Assembly (NCBI GenBank): GCA_018715805.1
Contig: DVKX01000018.1
Coordinates: 62,001-126,000 of the forward strand
Direction: 5' to 3'
Origin: Candidatus Faecousia intestinigallinarum
Lineage (GTDB): Bacteria; Bacillota; Clostridia; Oscillospirales; Oscillospiraceae
Length of the DNA: 64,000 nt
Shown here: positions 59,205-64,000 of the stretch, in pieces
Numbering within the stretch: position 1 is the stretch's first letter
How the letters are laid out: each line of letters begins with the position of its first letter
Position numbers and translations under genes: made by a program
Notes under the pieces: generated by a model
The model's database searches: none
What the model saw: only the letters and a program-made list of their open reading frames with translations
Told to the model about the DNA's origin: nothing

Positions 59205-60299
59205 ATGAAGCGAACCCTATCGATCCTGCTGCTGGCGGCGATCCTGCTGCTCACCGCCTGCGCGCCGGCAGCTGCCCCGCCTACGGAGCCTGTACCTACC
59301 TTGACCCAGCCTACCGAGCCCGCACAAACGGAGCCTACTCAAACCGACCCCACCCAGAGCACAGAGATCCCCCGGGACTATGCGGGCTACTTTTCCACGA
59401 TCGTCTCCAAGGAGTTTCAGCACAACCAGTACCAGTCGCCGGACTACCCCGGGGATGGCAGCTATGCCATGCTGGCGCGTCCTAATGAGGCGGAGTTGTA
59501 TGTCGGCCAGGGCGTGGAAGCCGGTATGCCCCTTCAGATCGATCCTGAAAATGGGGAGCCGAAACGTATCCTGTGGCAGGAGCCTGTCTCCGGCGTGACC
59601 CTGGCTCCGGACTGCGCCATCCTCACCTCCCAGGACGGGACGGAACTATTTTCCGTGCCCTATGACGGCGGGGCGCCAACGCTGCTCTATACGGATGAGG
59701 GCGGCGGGCTTTGCGCTTTCGTGGAGTATTTTGATGGCAGCGTGTTCTTTGCAGCCAGCAGCGGGGAGGACTCTTTGGGCATTTACCGGCTGTACCTGCC
59801 GGAGAACCGGCTGGATTTACTGGCTGCGGACATCCATCAAACGGAAGACTATCCCCTGGCGGAGATAACCGTCGTTTCCAACTGCGAGGTTACCTGGACG
59901 CTTTCCTGCCCAGTGCTGGAGCAGTATGGCGAAGCCCTTTGGGAAGAGCCCATTATTCAGGACGGCGAGGAACTGGTCAGCCCGAAGGAGAACTTTGCCC
60001 CGTTCTCTGAAGCGGAAACCTTCGCGGAGTTTTACGAGACGGAGAAGGTCTACACCGCCTACTACCGGGACTGCCTGGTGAACTACCTTCTGGAAGAAGA
60101 TGGGCGCTACAGCGAACAGCACTACTATGTCAATTCCCGCACCGGTCAGGAGCTGCGCTGTACCAGCCCGGGATACACGGATAACCGCGGGGCAAACCTC
60201 TATTATGTGGTGTACCCAGACGGGACTGCCCGCCCGGACGCGGAGTCCAAAAACGGTTCGCGCTGGTGGCTGGACGGGTACTATGCGCAAAATGGCTAA
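59205..60299 (+). CDS. Hypothetical lipoprotein
   Basis: MKRTLSILLLAAILLLTACAPAAAPPTEP (lipobox LTAC) followed by PT-rich linker. Confidence 0.8.
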   Translation: MKRTLSILLLAAILLLTACAPAAAPPTEPVPTLTQPTEPAQTEPTQTDPTQSTEIPRDYAGYFSTIVSKEFQHNQYQSPDYPGDGSYAMLARPNEAELYVGQGVEAGMPLQIDPENGEPKRILWQEPVSGVTLAPDCAILTSQDGTELFSVPYDGGAPTLLYTDEGGGLCAFVEYFDGSVFFAASSGEDSLGIYRLYLPENRLDLLAADIHQTEDYPLAEITVVSNCEVTWTLSCPVLEQYGEALWEEPIIQDGEELVSPKENFAPFSEAETFAEFYETEKVYTAYYRDCLVNYLLEEDGRYSEQHYYVNSRTGQELRCTSPGYTDNRGANLYYVVYPDGTARPDAESKNGSRWWLDGYYAQNG

Positions 60300-60316
60300 C
60301 AGTATCAAATAATCAA

Positions 60317-60346
60317 GCGCCCGCAGGCACGATGGCCTGCGGGCGC
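60317..60346 (+). terminator. Terminator-like hairpin
   Basis: GCGCCCGCAGGC-ACGATG-GCCTGCGGGCGC between convergent genes. Confidence 0.6.
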
Positions 60347-60352
60347 CGCTTG

Positions 60353-61075
60353 TTATTCGTCCTCCAAATAGCGGAACACATCTCCCAGCTGCCGGTGCAG
60401 CACCAGATCCGCTTCCCCGTCATAGGGCGTTTCATCTCGATTGATGAGCGCCATCCGCCGCCCACGGTAATAGCGGATCAGCCCCGCCGCAGGATACACC
60501 GTCAGGCTGCTACCCGCTACGATCAGCATATCCGCCTGGGTGATGGCTTCCACTGCCTTCTCCAGGGTCTCCCCATCCAGGGATTCCTCATAAAGCACTA
60601 CGTCCGGCTTCACAATGCCGCCGCAGCCGCACTTGGGTACGTCGGGGCAGTTCTTCACAAACTCTGCCGGGTAGAATTTTCCGCAGCGAACGCAGTAATT
60701 CCGCAGAACGCTGCCGTGGAGCTCATAGACCCGCTTAGAGCCCGCCTTCTGGTGCAGCCCGTCAATGTTCTGGGTGATTACTGCGGACAGCTTCCCTTCC
60801 CGCTCCCACCGTGCCAAAACCCGGTGCGTGATATTGGGCTCCACATCCAATGGCATCATTTTTTCCCGGTAGAAGTGAAAGAAATACCCGGGATTCCGCT
60901 GATAGAAGCTGTGGCTGATGATGGTTTCCGGGGAATATTCAAACTTTTGATGATACAGTCCGTCCACACTGCGGAAATCCGGCACGCCGGACTCCGTACT
61001 TACACCCGCGCCGCCGAAAAAGACAATTCGCTTACTCTCCCGCACCCATTGCTTCAGGGTTTCCAGTTCGCGCAC
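60353..61075 (-). CDS. cobB: Sir2 family NAD-dependent protein deacylase
   Basis: RIVFFGGAGVSTESGVPDFRSVDGLY; VITQNIDGLHQKAGSKRVYELHGS; CVRCGKFYPAEFVKNCPDVPKCGCGGIVKPDVVLYEE. Confidence 0.92.
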   Translation of the reverse strand: MRELETLKQWVRESKRIVFFGGAGVSTESGVPDFRSVDGLYHQKFEYSPETIISHSFYQRNPGYFFHFYREKMMPLDVEPNITHRVLARWEREGKLSAVITQNIDGLHQKAGSKRVYELHGSVLRNYCVRCGKFYPAEFVKNCPDVPKCGCGGIVKPDVVLYEESLDGETLEKAVEAITQADMLIVAGSSLTVYPAAGLIRYYRGRRMALINRDETPYDGEADLVLHRQLGDVFRYLEDE

Positions 61076-61811
61076 GGTCTTCCTCCTCCATTTCTTTCAA
61101 AAGCTTTTGATCCTGTTTACCGCTCAAATCCAGCTTGGCGTACATATCCGGGCGGCGCAGCCTGGTACGCCGCAGCGCCTGCTTCCGCCGCCACCGGGCA
61201 ATCTCTTTGTGATTGCCGGACAAGAGGATGGACGGCACTTCCCTGCCGTGCCAAACTGCGGGACGGCTGTACTGAGGGTATTCCAGCATACCGGAAAAAT
61301 GGCTTTCCTCTTCAAAGCACTCGGGATCCGCCAGCACCCCCGGCACCATGCGGCACACCGCGTCTGTCACGGCCATAGCGGCAATTTCCCCCCCGGTGAG
61401 CACAAAATCTCCCAGGGAGATTTCCTCGTCCACGCATTCGTCAATAAATCGCTGATCGATCCCTTCGTAGTGTCCGCACACCAGCACCAGATTTTCCAGC
61501 CGGCTTAGCCGGATGGCGTCTGCCTGGGTAAAGGTATGCCCGCAGGGGGACAAGTACACCGTGTGCACCGGCCCGCCGGCCTGATCGCACACCGCCTCCC
61601 AGCAGCGGTACAGCGGATCCGCCTGCATGATGGCGCCCCGTCCCCCGCCATAGGGATAATCATCCACTTGATTCTGCTTGCTGGCGGTATAATCGCGAAT
61701 CTGGTGGGCTTCAATGCGGATATACTCCCGCTCCTGCGCACGCCCCAGAATACTGTCTGCCAGCACATCCGTCAGAGAATCAGGAAACAACGTCAGAATA
61801 TCAATCCGCAT
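61032..61811 (-). CDS. trmD: tRNA (guanine37-N1)-methyltransferase
   Basis: MRIDILTLFPDSLTDVLADSILGRAQE; VCGHYEGIDQRFIDECVDEEISLGDFVLTGGEIAAMAVTDAVCRMVPGVL. Confidence 0.95.
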   Translation of the reverse strand: MRIDILTLFPDSLTDVLADSILGRAQEREYIRIEAHQIRDYTASKQNQVDDYPYGGGRGAIMQADPLYRCWEAVCDQAGGPVHTVYLSPCGHTFTQADAIRLSRLENLVLVCGHYEGIDQRFIDECVDEEISLGDFVLTGGEIAAMAVTDAVCRMVPGVLADPECFEEESHFSGMLEYPQYSRPAVWHGREVPSILLSGNHKEIARWRRKQALRRTRLRRPDMYAKLDLSGKQDQKLLKEMEEEDRARTGNPEAMGAGE

Positions 61812-62292
61812 CTATTTCCATCCCCTCAATGAGCTTCACTTCCATACGGTTTTCCGCCAGGTTTGTGGAGAGGATAAATTCCTTTACCGCCGGAATCATG
61901 TAGCTGCGCTCCCCTTTTACCACATACACACTGTTTCCGGGGTAATCCAGCACTTCCGAAATACTGCCAATCATCCTGCCTGCTGCATAAACCTCCACGC
62001 CTTCCAGCTCGGCGGCAAAGATGACGTCCTTGTCCGCGTCCTCCCGGAAAATCTCTACCGTTTTTCCCCGCAGCGCCTGGGCGGCCTCCGGGGTATCCAC
62101 CCCTTTCAGCTTCAGCAGGTTGCAGGTTTTCTGCACCCGGCAGTTTTCCACCGCGTACTCTCTGCCATCGATCCGCACCCGGCGAAATGGCAGCAAAAAG
62201 TCCGGCCCATCCGACCAGGGCAGCACTTTCATATCTCCACGCAGGCCATGGATAGAGACGATCTCCCCTGCCTGCAAAAAGTCCAATCGCAT
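61801..62292 (-). CDS. rimM: Ribosome maturation factor RimM
   Basis: GEIVSIHGLRGDMKVLPWSD; GSISEVLDYPGNSVYVVK; MIPAVKEFILSTNL. Confidence 0.93.
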   Translation of the reverse strand: MRLDFLQAGEIVSIHGLRGDMKVLPWSDGPDFLLPFRRVRIDGREYAVENCRVQKTCNLLKLKGVDTPEAAQALRGKTVEIFREDADKDVIFAAELEGVEVYAAGRMIGSISEVLDYPGNSVYVVKGERSYMIPAVKEFILSTNLAENRMEVKLIEGMEIDAD

Positions 62293-62347
62293 AATTTTAC
62301 CTCCAAATGTGGAAAATGCGTGACGCATTGCGCGCCACGCATAAGCG

Positions 62348-62578
62348 TTAATCCACGATATCCACCGTGACTTTTTCGCCGGTGCGCTGGGCAACTGTTT
62401 TCACGATTGTGCGGATCTCTTTCGCAATCCGCCCCTGACGCCCGATCACCTTGCCCATATCCCCGGGAGCGACACGGAGCTGCAGCACCTTGCCGTCCTC
62501 GGATTCCATCTCGGTGACGGTGACGTCATCCGGATTGTCCACCAGATTTTTTGCCATATACAGCAAAAGTTCTTTCAT
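62348..62578 (-). CDS. khpA: KH domain RNA-binding protein
   Basis: MKELLLYMAKNLVDNPDDVTV; VAPGDMGKVIGRQGRIAKEIRTIVKTVA. Confidence 0.93.
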   Translation of the reverse strand: MKELLLYMAKNLVDNPDDVTVTEMESEDGKVLQLRVAPGDMGKVIGRQGRIAKEIRTIVKTVAQRTGEKVTVDIVD

Positions 62579-62598
62579 TGCGCTTCTCCTTCTGACCC

Positions 62599-62838
62599 TT
62601 ACAGGACACCGGCCTTCTTCAGCAAGCCACGGACAGTGTCGGTGGGCTGTGCGCCGTTCTTGATCCAGGTCTGTGCCTTTTCCGCATCCACAGTGATGGT
62701 AGCCGGCTCAGTCAGAGGATTGTAGGTACCGATTTCCTCGATGCAGCGGCCATCGCGGGGAGAACGGGAATCCGCCACAACAAGACGGTAGTAGGGGTTC
62801 TTCTTCGCACCCATTCTTCTCAGTCTGATCTTAACCAT
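62599..62838 (-). CDS. rpsP: 30S ribosomal protein S16
   Basis: [42 protein letters not shown]. Confidence 0.97.
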   Translation of the reverse strand: MVKIRLRRMGAKKNPYYRLVVADSRSPRDGRCIEEIGTYNPLTEPATITVDAEKAQTWIKNGAQPTDTVRGLLKKAGVL

Positions 62839-62901
62839 GAGAGTTCACCTCCAAAATAGCATTTCTATATCGCAAAGCCAATCATGCTTTCAGCGAACCA
62901 A

Positions 62902-64000
62902 TTAAAAACCCTTGAAGCCGCCGAAGCCGCCCAGCCCCCGCATACGCTTCATTTTTTTGCCGGCTCCCGGGCCGGAGAACTGGCGAATCAGGCTGCGCAT
63001 CTGTTCGAAGGATTTGAGCAGCTTGTTCACATCCTCTACCCGCACCCCTGCGCCGGCGGCAATGCGCTTCTTCCGGCTGGCGCCGATGATGTTGGGAGTC
63101 TCCCGCTCCTTAGGCGTCATGGAGAGGATGATGGCCTCGGTATGCGCCATGGCTTTTTCGTCCACGTTCACATTTTTCAGGCTCGCACCGCCAGGCATCT
63201 GTGCCAGAATATCCTGCATGGAACCCATGGATTTCATCTGCACCAGCTGATCGTAAAAATCCTGGAGGGTAAAGCGGTTGCTTTTCAGCTTTTCCTCCAT
63301 CTCGGCAGCCTTTTTGGCGTCATATGCCTTTTCTGCTTTCTCAATCAGACTCAGCACATCGCCCATACCCAGAATCCGGGAAGCCATCCGATCCGGGTGA
63401 AATGGCTCGATGTCTTCCAGCTTTTCTCCAATACCGGCAAATTTCACCGGCTTCCCGGTAACTGCCCGCACGGATAATGCCGCGCCGCCTCTTGCGTCGC
63501 CGTCCAGTTTAGAGAGCATGACGGAATCAATATCCAGCCAGTCGTTGAAACTCTGGGCGGCGTTTACCGCATCCTGGCCGGTCATAGCGTCCACCACCAG
63601 CATGATTTCATCCGGACGGACTGCAGCCTTGATATTCTTCAATTCTTCCATCAGGGCTTCATCTACATGCAGCCGGCCAGCGGTATCCAGAAATACCATA
63701 TCATGGCCATGCTGCCGGGCATAGCGCACTGCTTCCTTGGCGATGGTCACGGGGTTTTCCTGCCCCATCTCAAAAACCGGAATGCCCAGCTTTTCTCCGC
63801 ATACCTTCAGCTGCGTGATGGCAGCAGGACGGTAGATGTCGCAGGCCGCCAGCAGCGGGTTCTTCCCCTGGCGCTTCATCAGCCCGGCCAGCTTCGAGCC
63901 ATTGGTGGTTTTGCCTGCGCCTTGCAGACCCACCAGCATTACCACGGTAGGACCGTTGGGATTGATGCGGATATGCTTTGTCTCCGCGCCCATCAGGGCG
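62902..64000 (-). CDS. ffh: Signal recognition particle protein Ffh (N-terminus beyond window)
   Basis: VVMLVGLQGAGKTTNGSKLAGLMKRQGKNPLLAACDIYRPAAITQL; DTAGRLHVDEALM; LSKLDGDARGGAALS; M-domain. Open to the right edge. Confidence 0.95.
   Translation of the reverse strand, partial: ALMGAETKHIRINPNGPTVVMLVGLQGAGKTTNGSKLAGLMKRQGKNPLLAACDIYRPAAITQLKVCGEKLGIPVFEMGQENPVTIAKEAVRYARQHGHDMVFLDTAGRLHVDEALMEELKNIKAAVRPDEIMLVVDAMTGQDAVNAAQSFNDWLDIDSVMLSKLDGDARGGAALSVRAVTGKPVKFAGIGEKLEDIEPFHPDRMASRILGMGDVLSLIEKAEKAYDAKKAAEMEEKLKSNRFTLQDFYDQLVQMKSMGSMQDILAQMPGGASLKNVNVDEKAMAHTEAIILSMTPKERETPNIIGASRKKRIAAGAGVRVEDVNKLLKSFEQMRSLIRQFSGPGAGKKMKRMRGLGGFGGFKGF

Noticed and set aside
1-64000. CRISPR array, prophage, transposase, integrase, tRNA or defence island
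   Set aside because: No regularly spaced repeats, no recognisable transposase/integrase/phage proteins and no tRNA-like cloverleaf were found by eye; gene content is mainly core chromosome.

Overview
The 64 kb window looks like ordinary chromosome from an anaerobic, probably sporulating Firmicute (Clostridia/Oscillospirales-like by gene content and style; this is inference). I see no phage, transposon, CRISPR array, tRNA or rRNA. Recognisable blocks: (a) a compact aromatic amino acid operon aroF-tyrA-aroB-aroA-aroC-pheA-aroE/aroK fusion-aroQ (6642-14578), preceded by an unannotated Phe/Tyr-rich leader peptide ORF (MVTSFAAQFFFSYYYFFS) and a strong intrinsic terminator, i.e. a likely ribosome-mediated attenuator; (b) a divergent pair of membrane proteins, zinc ribbon + TM + Big-type Ig and a degenerate protein kinase + TM + fibronectin-III-like repeats, whose kinase lacks the HRD aspartate; (c) SRP RNA-dnaX-ybaB-recR; (d) scpA-scpB-DUF2953-gerW-dac-rluB; (e) feoA-feoB-Cys-rich small protein; (f) ffh-rpsP-khpA-rimM-trmD with a Sir2 gene overlapping trmD; (g) an orphan kdpE response regulator next to what reads as a collapsed kdpD remnant. 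The best candidates for little-described biology are the aro attenuator, the pseudokinase/Big divergent pair, and the kdpD and P-type ATPase remnants that the ORF track does not reveal as such. All family names are from reading the translations; no database search was run.
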